A stretch of DNA of 64,000 nt, taken from NCBI GenBank assembly GCA_029237695.1, contig CM055272.1:32808791-32872790 (forward strand). The letters are read 5' to 3'. The translations under genes and the position numbers were made by a program. How positions within the stretch are numbered: the stretch's first letter is position 1; every line of letters starts with the position of its first letter. Shown here piece after piece: positions 43,301 to 53,293 of this stretch. The notes beneath the pieces were generated by a model that saw nothing but the letters and a program-made list of their open reading frames with translations, had not been told where the DNA came from and searched no databases. Source of the DNA: Conchocele bisecta (Eukaryota; Mollusca; Bivalvia; Lucinida; Thyasiridae).

Positions 43301-43585
43301 ATTAATTTTGTTTTCTTGTAAACAATTGTTGGATTTACATTTATTGAGCATAGGCTGCATATAAATGTAAATCCATCAATTGAAATTTCCAGACGATCCT
43401 AAATTTGCACTTACGAACATTTTAGTGAAACAGGCCCCAGTTGTTGAACTCCAATTAAACTTGTTTGTTTCAGTGTGCGGAAACATCTTTGTGCCGTGTA
43501 CAAAGGCCGTAGCATCATGGATGGACTTATGTCACTTCCCGTTCCAGTGAAGCTCAGAGACTTTCTTGCTTTGAAGAATAGATGA
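37400..43585 (+). CDS. Ankyrin-repeat and SOCS-box (ASB-type) protein, 626 codons, 3 exons
   Basis: ASB proteins recruit substrates through ankyrin repeats to an Elongin B/C-Cullin 5-Rbx2 ubiquitin ligase through a C-terminal SOCS box. Exons: 37400-38964, 40110-40313, 43474-43585, with AG/GT junctions; both introns are phase 2 (AG|G, AG|T). The start ATG at 37400 has a good context (A at -3, G at +4) and begins a run of acidic residues. The frame stays open upstream to 37310, but that stretch lies in a duplicated 5' block. Residues ~110-560 hold about nine or ten ankyrin repeats (e.g. DVDLIKLLLDSGADPN, NAPIHYAILQRNKDMLRLLI, GNTPLILSARSNNPQICSTL). Residues ~583-622 form the SOCS box: BC box SLQQCCRLSVRKHL and Cul5 box MSLPVPVKLRDFL. 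The stop TGA (43583-43585) lies in the first unit of a minisatellite. I cannot assign a vertebrate ASB number. Confidence 0.95.
38965..40109 (+). other. ASB intron 1
   Basis: Contains an inverted pair GTACATACCCACTCAGTAGG (near 39101) and CCGAGTGGGCATGTACC (near 39551) that bounds a ~470-bp element, a partial TTAA-type element from 39651 (CCCTTTCAACACC), and MITE family C at 39845-40090 next to the 3' splice site. Confidence 0.7.
39845..40090. mobile_element. MITE family C, copy 2
   Basis: CACATATGTGTCTGTGAATG to TTCTCCAGTCACAGCCCCAT with a CCTGATCAG-type core. Its right end is 20 bp from ASB exon 2. Confidence 0.75.
40500..40839. mobile_element. MITE family B copy, left end degraded
   Basis: Right end CACCTTATCTGGAGCTCT is intact; the left starts GTATCCAAAGAGTATTTTAC without the CCAGATAAG terminus. 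Confidence 0.6.
40925..41605. repeat. ~169-bp tandem repeat within a GGGGCAT-type dispersed repeat
   Basis: AACGCTCGGGTAAAT-type words at about 41006, 41175, 41343 and 41512 give a period of 168-169 bp. Each unit has TTGCTCTAATGG and AGCCCAGGGTCAAGGTCACA. GTCCGTCCGTCC lies at the left and ATCCGTGTTCTATGAACACA at the right. About three units. Confidence 0.8.
41735..41875. mobile_element. MITE family D, right half
   Basis: TTCAATAAATGTAAATCCAA to AGTTTAGTGAAACGGCC; the left half is missing. Confidence 0.65.
41885..42235. mobile_element. pogo/Tigger-like MITE, copy 2
   Basis: TAGTGCAACCTCTACAAC to GGGGATGTTCGATTG|TA, with the same central TTTTAGAATCATTTCC palindrome as at 15800-16149. Confidence 0.7.
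42241..42455. mobile_element. MITE family D, copy with truncated right end
   Basis: Starts AAGGGGCCATTTCACTAAAC and reaches CACTTACGAACATTTACG, where it diverges. Confidence 0.65.
42590..42865. mobile_element. Foldback (TAGTGCCGTGAATGGGAAAA ends) with nested foldback
   Basis: AGAATAGTAGGTTAGTGCCG at the left pairs with CGGCACTAACCTACTATTCT-like sequence at the right (CATGGCACTAACCTACTATT), followed inward by GAAAAAATATCTGGC / GCCAGATATTTTTTC. A second foldback (AAGTATATGTTGTGACCACT / AGTGGTC...TATACTT) is nested at 42718-42810. The right arm also occurs at 28000-28060. Confidence 0.7.
42986..43230. mobile_element. MITE family C, copy 3
   Basis: CATATGTGGTTGGGATTGGA to CTCCAGACGCAGCCACATAT. 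Confidence 0.7.
43236..43441. mobile_element. MITE family D, copy adjacent to ASB exon 3
   Basis: CAGGCCCCTGGGGGCCGTTT to AGTGAAACAGGCCCCAG. Its right end is 32 bp from the exon 3 acceptor. Confidence 0.75.
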
Positions 43586-44727
43586 GACCATACAGGAGAT
43601 GAAGAATACATGAGACCATACAGGAGATGAAGAATACATGAGACCATACAGGAGATGAAGAATACATGAGACCATACAGGAGATGAAGAATACATGAGAC
43701 CATACAGGAGATGAAGAATACATGAGACCATACAGGAGATGAAGAATACATGAGACCATACAGGAGATGAAGAATAGATGAGACCATACAGGAGATGAAG
43801 AATACATGAGACCATACAGGAGATGAAGAATACATGAGACCATACAGGAGATGAAGAATAGATGAGACCATACAGGAGATGAAGAATAAATGAGACCATA
43901 CAGGAGATGAAGAATAGATGAGACCATACAGGAGATGAAGAATACATGAGACCATACAGGAGATGAAGAATACATGAGACCATACAGGAGATGAAGAATA
44001 CATGAGACCATACAGGAGATGAAGAATACATGAGACCATACAGGAGATGAAGAATAGATGATGACCATACAGGAGATGAAGAATAGATGAGACCATACAG
44101 GAGATGAAGAATAGATGAGACCATACAGGAGATGAAGAATACATGAGACCATACAGGAGATGAAGAATAGATGAGACCATACAGGAGATGAAGAATACAT
44201 GAGACCATACAGGAGATGAAGAATAGATGAGACCATACAGGAGATGAAGAATAGATGAGACCATACAGGAGATGAAGAATAGATGAGACCATACAGGAGA
44301 TGAAGAATAGATGAGACCATACAGGAGATGAAGAATACATGAGACCATACAGGAGATGAAGAAATACATGAGACCATACAGGAGATGAAGAATAGATGAG
44401 ACCATACAGGAGATGAAGAATAGATGAGACCATACAGGAGATGAAGAATACATGAGACCATACAGGAGATGAAGAATAGATGAGACCATACAGGAGATGA
44501 AGAATACATGAGACCATACAGGAGATGAAGAATACATGAGACCATACAGGAGATGAAGAATAGATGAGACCATACAGGAGATGAAGAATAGATGAGACCA
44601 TACAGGAGATGAAGAATACATGAGACCATACAGGAGATGAATGAATAGATGAGATACAGGAGATGAAGAATAGATGAGACCATACAGGAGATGAAGAATA
44701 CATGAGACCATACAGGAGATGAAGAAG
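43571..44727. repeat. 28-bp minisatellite, ~41 units, starting at the ASB stop codon
   Basis: Unit begins GAAGAATAGATGAGACC and ends ATACAGGAGAT. The first unit includes the last codons and the TGA of the ASB gene. Units differ mainly by G or C at one site (AATAGATG vs AATACATG), with one AATAAATG, two small insertions (near 44059 and 44362) and one irregular unit near 44640. Because 28 is not a multiple of three and the unit lacks minus-strand stops, three overlapping minus frames of 380-430 codons arise; they are artefacts. Confidence 0.97.
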
Positions 44728-44783
44728 GTGCCAGGTTTGATTAGCCGCATGATGTTTACCACATTTACTTCTTTACCGTAATA

Positions 44784-45134
44784 TAGGAATGAATGGCCTT
44801 TTTGTGGAATTTATCGGGGTATAAACTTGAAAAAGTCGCGGGAATACTGGACGAAGGCCGGAAGGCCTCGTCCAGTATTCCCGCGACTTTTCCAAGTTTA
44901 TATCCCCGATAAATTCAACAAAAAGGCCATTCATTCCTTATAATTCCAGCATTTGAAATAAATTCATCAAGAAAATGTGTTTATTTTCCGTTTTCTTAAG
45001 AATTATTTTAACTGCGCCTCACGGTTACGGAAAGTAGTTTGGCATGGGAGTTTACTGGGATACAAATGTTGGACAGAGACTACGGGCCAATCAAATGTTA
45101 GGGAATTGTGTAAATATTTTTGTGCTGGAATTAT
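44784..45134. mobile_element. Foldback element family E, copy 3 (inverted)
   Basis: GGAATGAATGGCCTTTTTGT hairpin first, then the arm ending TTTGTGCTGGAATTAT. Orientation opposite to the copies at 35681 and 36901, so the ASB gene is flanked by inverted family members. Confidence 0.8.
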
Positions 45135-45252
45135 TAATAAATATCCTAAGTATTTGGACATGATTTGTGTTGGGAGACCCCTAATTCCAAAAACAAATTG
45201 TATCCAAATTCTGTATTATTGTGATAAACCAGTACATAATACTAATGCAAGA

Positions 45253-45383
45253 TATAGAGGATATTCCATCATACATTTTGAATAGCGGGAAATAATACAC
45301 AAGTGTGTGTCGGCTTGCACGGACGCCGACGGACACGAGTGTATTATTTCCACTATTCAAACATGTACGATGGAATATCCTAT
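45253..45383. mobile_element. Hairpin MITE (AGGATATTCCATC arms)
   Basis: GAGGATATTCCATCATACAT...GGAAATAATACAC pairs with GTGTATTATTTCC...CGATGGAATATCCT around a CGTGCAAGCCGACACAC-type loop. Confidence 0.75.
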
Positions 45384-45499
45384 TTATTATACTTCCACGG
45401 CGGATATATATATGCACATTTAGTCTATTTTTGAGATTACAATCAATGAATTGTGATGTGCGCATGAATAGTTATACAATTACTTTTTTTCCCGCGTTT

Positions 45500-45546
45500 T
45501 GACGTTACGTTGTGTGACGTCAAATGTGACGTCAAATATGACGTCG
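45500..45546. promoter_or_regulatory. Cluster of TGACGTCA (CRE-like) palindromes
   Basis: TGACGTTA at 45500-45507, TGACGTCA at 45515-45522 and 45527-45534, and TGACGTCG at 45539-45546, with the last three spaced 12 bp. TGACGTCA is the consensus CREB/ATF site. No gene start is evident nearby, so a regulatory role is speculative; it may be a short repeat. Confidence 0.4.
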
Positions 45547-46234
45547 TGTAAACTTTTTAAAATCCAAATTACGCAGCTGTTTCTATGAGCCAGATATATT
45601 TTAGTGCATGTTTGGAATGTGTTCAATCATGTTAAGATGATTGAACATGTTAACATTCTAGATTCCCTTTCCAAATTTCTAAATTAGTTTATTTTGACTG
45701 TAATAAAAATTTAACATTTGCATGGTAGCTCGTGGTTTCCAAGAAAACAGGCGCGCAATGACGGGTGTTCTCTTCACGGTGTATTATTTGTAAGGAGTTG
45801 ATTACGGGTTTTCTCTCACAGCGAAACACGTGCAAATAGTTTGCAAGAGTGTAATAAATTGCGATACTCTTTCTTGTGCATAACCATGTATTTATATGAT
45901 TCCAAATATTTATGGTTATTAGATTATGTCTACAATTGTTGTTTATATCAGTTTCATTTCGGAGTGAATACAATATGTTTGACAAAAAAAGGCAGATTTT
46001 GATTCCAGCCTCCCTGTTATAAAACATTCTGAGCATGTACTCTGGTTCACATGCTCGAAATCAAGAAATACTTGATCGAGACTAAGCTGTGCTCCATCTT
46101 GGCCAATCAGTCTGTTTTATTTTGAGTACAGTTGTGGAGAAATATAAATTATAAAAAAGTACTCTCCAAATGGTCCACACTAGGTTAGTGCACAAATGCT
46201 TCACAAACTTGGCGTTGCTGGCGGAATTACACAC

Positions 46235-46632
46235 TGAGCTCCAGATGAGGTGCGTCTTGGCGTATTTTACACACTTAATTTAGCTGAATACACATTGATT
46301 ATCAACAGTGGGCATACAAAATACTCGCAGCAAATTGAAAATACGCATTGATTTTCAAATTGAGTAGTGAAAATACTGTGTTAAAGTTTAAAATGTACTT
46401 AGATGAGCTTTTTTGCAGCGCAACTAAGTAAATTTTAAACTGTATTACAATATAAATACATGAATAAGTAATAATACACTCAAATAAGTGAATGTTTAAA
46501 TTTGTTTTAATCATTTGTTCCCTATTTTTTAATGAAGAAAATCAATAATCCATTTGTAAAAATAAAATACGCATTTAATTTGAAATCAGGGGGTACGATA
46601 CTCTTTAGACACAAAGCTTATATGGAGCTCTG
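46235..46632. mobile_element. MITE family B copy
   Basis: TGAGCTCCAGATGAGGTGCG to AAGCTTATATGGAGCTCTG. Confidence 0.65.
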
Positions 46633-46661
46633 ACACATACATAACATTTTATGCCAGCTCA

Positions 46662-46966
46662 GTAGCCTATTTCATCAACATTGCAAAGTATACTTTACTA
46701 GCAAAGTATACTTTGAGGGAGTAATCATTTATTTTTCCTGAAATACATTATTTCATATAGAACTAACAAATGCATATATTTGATGATTAAGAGTATGCAG
46801 AATTATTATACTGAATTTATTACATTATCACAGCCAAATTGGCTGTGATAATGTAAAAAATTCAGTATAATAAAAATTAATAAATTTTTCAAAAAATTGA
46901 AAATTTCTCCCTCAAAGTATACTTTGCTACTAAAGTATACTTTGCAATGTTGATGAAATAGGCTAC
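46662..46966 (+). mobile_element. Hairpin MITE family A, copy 8
   Basis: Full-length; nearly identical to copy 3 at 7377-7681, including the AAAAAATTCAG change in the right stem. Confidence 0.9.
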
Positions 46967-47494
46967 TGCTGTCAATAACGATGGCAAAAGAAATACAATT
47001 TTGTAACTCGCCATTACGAAATTGGTATAAATATGTACCAAATTGAGGTTTTGTCTCGTGTTTAGTAAAAACATATGGATAAGATACAAATGAAAGCGGA
47101 CTTGACATATTTTGCTTACTCTGAATTTGTTTTGTTATATTATTTTACTTATGTTTTTGTAATAATTGAGTACAAATTTGAGAAATCAGGGACACATTTC
47201 TGTATATGCATGCTATTTGTAATACATTAGTTGGGCCACAATATGACAAAACCATGAAAACACGGCCTAGCATTATGATCCTAATATAAGTGCCTGCCAT
47301 ATTACAAAAGGTCTCCATAACTTTATGAATGTCACGATCCGTGTTTCTTATGTAGGGCCAAATTGTAGATGATGAATGTGGTCGGCTAAACATAATAATG
47401 AATTACCGTTGTACTATCACTAGTTTACAGACGAAACAGCTGTATTTCAGTACATATTATGTACATAAATAAAACAAGTTTGAATTTGCGAATA

Positions 47495-48078
47495 CTTACC
47501 TACTGTCTGTTTCACGAAAGCTGCCCAAATTTTACGGCTACATAAACAATTCAAAAACAAGATTTCCTTTGATAATATTAAATTAAAGGAAAAATTAAGA
47601 ATGAGCCTTCTTTTTATTTCGTGAAATTTGGTCAAATATTGATTTTATTGCGAAAAAACAATTTCCCCATGTTAAATCCCCATAGACATCTTCACGGAGT
47701 GGAGTGAAGATGTCTATGGGGATTTAACATGGGGAAATTTTTTTGAATTTTAGAAATACTGGACCGATTTTTAAAATTTAACTCTTTGTTTTCTTAGTTA
47801 GATCATATCCAAGCTATCTAGCCAGGTTTCGGTGTCAATTTCCAAAATTATTCGTTTTTTGACTCCTCCAACCCTTCCTTACCACTTTTCCCCCCCATCC
47901 CATAGACAAATAAATTTTTCGCAATAAAATCAATATTTGACCAAATTTCACGAAATAAAAAGAAGGCTCATTCTTAAATTCTCCTTTAATTTAATATTAT
48001 CGAAAATAATATTGTTTTTTAATTGTCTATATAGCCGTAAAATTTGGTCAGCTTTCGTGAAACAGACTATAGGGTAAG
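47495..48078. mobile_element. ~580-bp TIR element with long arms and nested hairpin
   Basis: CTTACCTACTGTCTGTTTCA and TGAAACAGACTATAGGGTAAG are inverted ends. Arms of about 170 bp pair through AATTTTACGGCTA, TTAATATTA, AATGAGCCTTCTTTTTATTT and AATATTGATTTTATTGCG. A second hairpin (CCCCATAGACATCTTCAC / GTGAAGATGTCTATGGGG) is nested at 47662-47739. Confidence 0.8.
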
Positions 48079-48132
48079 TCTGGGTAACAAACCTTGAATA
48101 ATTGGACATATTTACTAAGCTTCTATGAAGAT

Positions 48133-48420
48133 TTTAATTATCCCCTGTGGGGATGTAGCGTTAGTCCATATACATGTGTACGTGCATTAGTAACACATTT
48201 CATTTTTTGATATCTTATGAAACGCTTCACCGATTTTGATAATATTTGTGTCTACGGATGGTGCTTTGCTTTGCATACGACCCACGTCTTATCACCCAAG
48301 ATCAAGGTCACTGAGGACTTTGTTCACCTTGTTTGTTCAATAGGCAAAAATGTCAATTTTTTATTTATTTTTTTATTATCAAGGCTGCCAGCGAGGGAAT
48401 TAGCTTAGTGATAACGATAC
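48133..48420 (+). repeat. Dispersed repeat with ATATACATGTGTACGTGCAT core
   Basis: Same family as 9780-10030 and as the flanks of the minisatellite that follows. Its unexpanded core is CATATACATGTGTACGTGCAT-like. Confidence 0.7.
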
Positions 48421-48524
48421 CCTTGTTTTAATATTTAAGACCCTAATTATCCCACCTTTTTATGTTTTGCATCATGCCGGGGCTCGTATGATGTATATAT
48501 TAGTATAAATACTGTATTTTATTA

Positions 48525-49980
48525 TACCCTCGTCGATTGGCAAGAGGGATATAGGTTTAGTCCGTGTACGTGTGTGTGCACATGTGTACGTGTGTGTGCA
48601 CATGTGTACGTGTGTGTGCACATGTGTATGTGTGTGTGCACATGTGTACGTGTGTGTGTGTGTGTATGTGTGTGTGCACATGTGTACGTGTGTGTGTGCA
48701 CATGTGTACGTGTGTGTGCACATGTGTACGTGTGTGTGTGCACATGTGTACGTGTGTGTGCACATGTGTACGTGTGTGTGTGCACATGTGTACGTGTGTG
48801 TGCACATGTGTACGTGTGTGTGCACATGTGTACGTGTGTGTGCACATGTGTATGTATGTGTGTGCACATGTGTACGTGTGTGTGCACATGTGTACGTGTG
48901 TGTGCACATGTGTACGTGTGTATGTGCACATGTGTACGTGTGTGTGCACATGTGTACGTGTGTGTGCACATGTGTACGTGTGTGTGCACATGTGTACGTG
49001 TGTGTGTGCACATGTGTACGTGTGTGTGCACATGTGTACGTGTGTGTGTGCACATATGTACGTGTGTGTGCACATGTGTACGTGTGTGTGCACATGTGTA
49101 CGTGTGTGTGCACATGTGTACGTGTGTGTGCACATGTGTACGTGTGTGTGCACATGTGTACGTGTGTGTGCATGTGTACGTGTGTGTGCACATGTGTACG
49201 TGTGTGTGCACATGTGTACGTGTGTGTGCACATGTGTACGTGTGTGCACATGTGTACGTGTGTGTGCACATGTGTACGTGTGTGTGCACATGTGTACGTG
49301 TGTGTGTGCACATGTGTACGTGTGTGTGCACATGTGTACGTGTGTGTGCACATGTGTACGTGTGTGTGTGCACATGTGTACGTGTGTGTGCACATGTGTA
49401 CGTGTGTGTGCACATGTGTGCGTGTGTGTGTGCACATGTGTACGTGTGTGTGCACATGTGTACGTGTGTGTGCACATGTGTACGTGTGTGTGCACATGTG
49501 TACGTGTGTGTGCACATGTGTGCGTGTGTGTGTGCACATGTGTACGTGTGTGTGCACATGTGTACGTGTGTGTGCACATGTGTACGTGTGTGTGCACATG
49601 TGTACGTGTGTGTGCACATGTGTATGTGTGTGTGCACATGTGTACGTGTGTGTGCACATGTGTACGTGTGTGTGCACATGTGTACATGTGTGTGTGCACA
49701 TGTGTATGTGTGTGTGCACATGTGTACGTGTGTGTGCACATGTGTACGTGTGTGTGCACATGTGTACGTACGTGCATACATACCTTAGTAGCCCCTTTCA
49801 TTTCTTAATAACTGTTGAGCCCTTTCATCGACTTCAATAATATATGGCCACAATGTGTGTCTAGGGATGATGCTTTGTTTTGCATACACCATATGTCTGA
49901 ACACCCAAGGTCGCTAATGACTTGCATTTCATTATCAAGGCTACCAGCGAGGGGATTACCTTAGTGATAAATAGGCCTTG
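48525..49980 (+). repeat. Second copy of the same dispersed repeat, expanded by a minisatellite
   Basis: Left part TACCCTCGTCGATTGGCAAG...TAGTCCGTGTACG. Right part GTGCATACATACCTTAGTAG, ...ATGATGCTTTG, ...ACACCCAAGGTCG and TATCAAGGCTACCAGCGAGG match 48133-48420 in order. The minisatellite occupies the core. Confidence 0.7.
48563..49783. repeat. 18-bp minisatellite, perfectly alternating pyrimidine-purine (Z-DNA candidate)
   Basis: Main unit TGTGTGCACATGTGTACG, about 65 copies, with variants that add or drop whole TG/CA dinucleotides. I read every line in YR dinucleotides (TG, CA, TA, CG) and found no break across 1,221 bp. Frames of 400+ codons occur on both strands because the unit has no stop; none is a gene. 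Confidence 0.97.
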
Positions 49981-50404
49981 TTTCAAATCAATCGTGGTAG
50001 TTGTTGATTAGCAGCCACAAGTGTGTAATAATTGTTTCAATTGTTTGTATGAGATATATTGGATACTTCAGTGGAGGTGAACATAGTTAATAGCAGGATA
50101 GTGTCGTTTGATAACACTTATCAGGCAAGGCTAGGATATTCTGTTTCTGAGCCGAGGCTGATAAAGTTGATATCAAAAGACATTCAAGTGATTTTCAATG
50201 GAAAATATTGCTGATTTTTATGCCCCATTTACGATAGCAAGGGGGCATATTGGGGGCCTATTGCGTTGCTCTTCAGTGATGTTCGTCCATTCGTCCGTCC
50301 GTGTACATTTACGTCGAAAAGTAAAAACAAATGGCAAGAGTTTCTCCAGTTAGAGCATATCCATGTTTTACAAACATAAAGTCTAGTTAATAATAAGAGA
50401 GACA

Positions 50405-50785
50405 CAGTTGCAGATAAGGCGAGTATTGGTGCATTTTACACTTTTATTTTGGCTGAATATGCATTGATATTCGAAAATGGGAGTACAAAATGCTCACAAC
50501 AATTTGAAAATTACTCATTGATTTTCAAATTTATGTGTAAACTGCTGTAATAAAGTTGAAAATCACTTATTTGAGCCTAAAAAATCAAACAGCTTTTTTT
50601 GCTCAAATAAGTACATGTACATTATTATTATTTACTGTTTTGCTCAAATTGTTCCCTGTGTTATATCAGAAAAACGTGTGATAAATTCAATAATTTATTT
50701 GCAAAAAATAAAATATATATTGAATATAAAATCAGAGTTTTTGTTTACTCTTTCGACACAAAGTTTAACTGAAACTCTAAAGAGA
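50405..50785. mobile_element. MITE family B, degenerate copy
   Basis: GTTGCAGATAAGGCGAGTAT to GACACAAAGTTTAACTGAAA; recognisable internally but with damaged ends. Confidence 0.5.
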
Positions 50786-50998
50786 GGTCTTCATTGGCTA
50801 TGAGTGGCCACATCCGGGCACATGCTTCAACAAGTTCATTCATGAATAAATAGTTGTAATTATGTATCGTTATTCGATTAGAAATTTCAAATGCGAAAAG
50901 AAAAGAATCCAAAGAAATCACATCAGTTGTTCATTGGAGCGATGTTCTGATTTCTATCATATTGTTGTTTTGATATTATATCCCTTACTTTGCTGTCA

Positions 50999-51032
50999 GT
51001 AGCCGATTTCATCAAAATTGCAAAGTATACTT
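50999..51032 (+). mobile_element. Hairpin MITE family A, 5' end fragment
   Basis: GTAGCCGATTTCATCAAAATTGCAAAGTATACTT-type end (34 bp) cut off where the AGCTCACCTGAGC repeat begins. Confidence 0.75.
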
Positions 51033-51039
51033 GGGCCTT

Positions 51040-52402
51040 TTTAGCTCACCTGAGCGAAGCTCATGTGAGCTATTGTTACCGCAATGTGTCCATCGTCGTC
51101 CGTCGTCCGTCGTCCGTCGTCGTCGTCCGTGAACATTTTCAAACGTCTTCTCCTCGGTAACCATTTGGCCTATAGTCACCAAACTTCATGGTCATGGTCC
51201 TTATATAGGTAGGGGGATTACAAATTTGTTAAAATGACGTCATTACATAATCCAAGATGGCCGCCGTCTAAAAATAGCACAAATTCTTAAAAAATCTTCT
51301 TCTCAAGAACCACCAACCGGATTTCGACAAAACTTGGTAGGAATGATCGATGTACAATGCTCTTTTAAAGTTGTTAAAATGGTGACCCCGGTGTCAAAAA
51401 TGGGTGTGGCCCGTGGGGTCAAATTGGGGTCAAATTTTATTTTTGACTGAATATGGTCATATCATATATCAAATCGAAGGTATCAACGAGGCGATCACTC
51501 TGGTGCATTTTTTTTTTCGAAATCGGATGGTTAGGTCATCCAAGATGGCCGCCGAAAGGTCAAAAGTTTGTTCTTTTATTAGAGATTTCAAAATTCTTCT
51601 TCACACAAACTACTTGGCCCATGGTGGCCAAACTTCACATTTATGGTCCATGGGTGAAGCCTTTTCAGATTTGTTAAAATGGAGGTCGTTGCTAATCCAA
51701 GATGGCCGCTGTCTAAAAATAGCACAAATTCTTAAAAAATCTTCTTCTCATGAACCGCCAGCCGATTTCGATGAACCTTGGTAGGAATGATCGATGTACA
51801 ATGCTCTTTCAAAGTTGTTAAAATGGTGACCCCGGTGTCCAAAATGGGCGTGGCCCATGGGGTCAAATTGGGGTCAAATTTTATTTTTGACCGAATATGG
51901 TCATGTCTATATCAAATCGAAGGTATCAAAGAGGCGATCACTCTGGTACATTTTTTGTCGAAATTGGATGGTCATGTCATCCAAGATAGCCACCGAAAGG
52001 TCAAAAGGTTGTTCTTTTATTAGAGATTTCAAAATTCTTCTTCACACGAACCGCTTGGCCCATGGTGGCCAAACTTCACAGTTATGGTCCATGGGTGAAG
52101 CCTTTTCAGATTTGTTAAAACGGAGGTCGTCGCTAATCCAAGATGGCCACCGTCTAAAAATAGCACAAATTCTTAAATTTCTCATGAACCGCCAACCAGA
52201 TTTCGACGAAACTTGGTAGGAATGATCGACGTAGAATGCTCTTTCAAACGTGTTAAAATGGTGACCCCGGGGTCAAAAATGGGCGTGGCCCGTGGGGTCA
52301 AATTTTATTTTTGACCAAATATGAACATGAACTCAATGTCACATTCTCCTCTGCTGTTCATGGAGTCAGGTGAGCGAATTAGGGCCATCATGGCCCTCTT
52401 GT
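51040..52402 (+). repeat. AGCTCACCTGAGC-type long dispersed repeat, complete copy
   Basis: Begins TTAGCTCACCTGAGCGAAGC, then GTCCGTCGTCCGTCGTC, then three ~430-bp sub-units (CCAAGATGGCCGCC, GGTAGGAATGATCGATGTAC, GACCCCGGTGTCAAAAATGG), and ends TCAGGTGAGCGAATTAGGGC followed by ATGGCCCTCTTG. Frames of 74-126 codons repeat with the sub-units and are not genes. Confidence 0.8.
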
Positions 52403-53290
52403 TTTTATTATTATTTGTTTTACAAACCCGCCGCCGAAAATTTCGTGTTTTTGGAGAATTATTTTTTGAAAAATAAATGTGTTTTTTACTTTTCAATACA
52501 TTATTATGTACACTGTATAGCAATTGAAAATAATAGTAACTAATTATATTACACAAGTTACATACAAAATGTATTAGAAAGTAGTGTTGAGAAGAGCTTA
52601 AAGTTAGGGGAGATAATCATGAGAAAAAGAAGGAAAGAAATATTTCCATTTGTCTTCCTATCAAATAGACGTGTTTAACTGAATAGTAAACCTGCCCCAC
52701 TTGATAATGTGTTTTTCTCGTTTACCCTTCAAGTTTTTATGTGACTATTTTCCGTTCTATCTGATTTCTGTTCTTCAAGTAATTTATGAATGATTCAAAC
52801 ATCATGTTTTTCATATTTACATTTTTATACGAAATATATTCCTAGAGTAACGATGAAATTAAGTTGTGCCAAAAGTGCAATATCATTTATTCATATAGAA
52901 AAGTTTTTAACGTTCATTCATTATGCATGTTATAACCTTATCATTTAGGTAAGTTCTTTGCCGAGACCAAAATGGGTACATTCCCAGAATAAGTGTTTTA
53001 TACTTTCAACATACATAGAGCAAAAATCACATAAGTAATTTATTTATTCCCAGAATTCGCATCGGGTATTTTATTGGACGATGTGTAATGTGGAATCTAT
53101 ATTACAATTGAAACTTAATGTGTAAATTTGTTGCCAGCACAGAGTAACACCTTAAAACTCGCTTGTCCATTTTTGTTGAGATTTTATTTCTTCAACATTT
53201 TTAGCCAGGTTTTTTTTAAAAAAATCCAGGCTATTGGATTGGCGAAAGCCGGGTGGGCGGGCGGGCGGGCGGTCGGGCGGCATCCACAAT
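52403..53290. other. No recognisable gene
   Basis: AT-rich. A GGGCGGGCGGGC microsatellite lies at 53249-53281 just before the next tandem array. Confidence 0.45.
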
Positions 53291-53293
53291 CAA

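Larger units (their letters stand above)
40314..43473 (+). other. ASB intron 2, repeat-filled
   Basis: Holds MITE family B, a ~169-bp tandem repeat, the end of a GAACACGGATGCC repeat, MITE D fragments, a pogo-like MITE, a nested foldback, MITE C and MITE D. No coding exon was detected between exons 2 and 3. Confidence 0.75.

Noticed and set aside
43411..44762. Three overlapping minus-strand frames of 383-430 codons (ILHLLYGLMYSSSPVWS repeats)
   Set aside because: They are the three frames of a 28-bp minisatellite whose minus strand lacks stop codons; the peptide repeats only because the DNA does.
48472..49840. Frames of 404-429 codons on both strands (VCAHVYVCVHMCT / HTYTCAHTRTHV repeats)
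   Set aside because: An 18-bp alternating TG/CA minisatellite without stops gives open frames on both strands.
51404..52219. 74-126 codon plus frames in the AGCTCACC repeat
   Set aside because: They repeat with the ~430-bp sub-units and contain no conserved domain.
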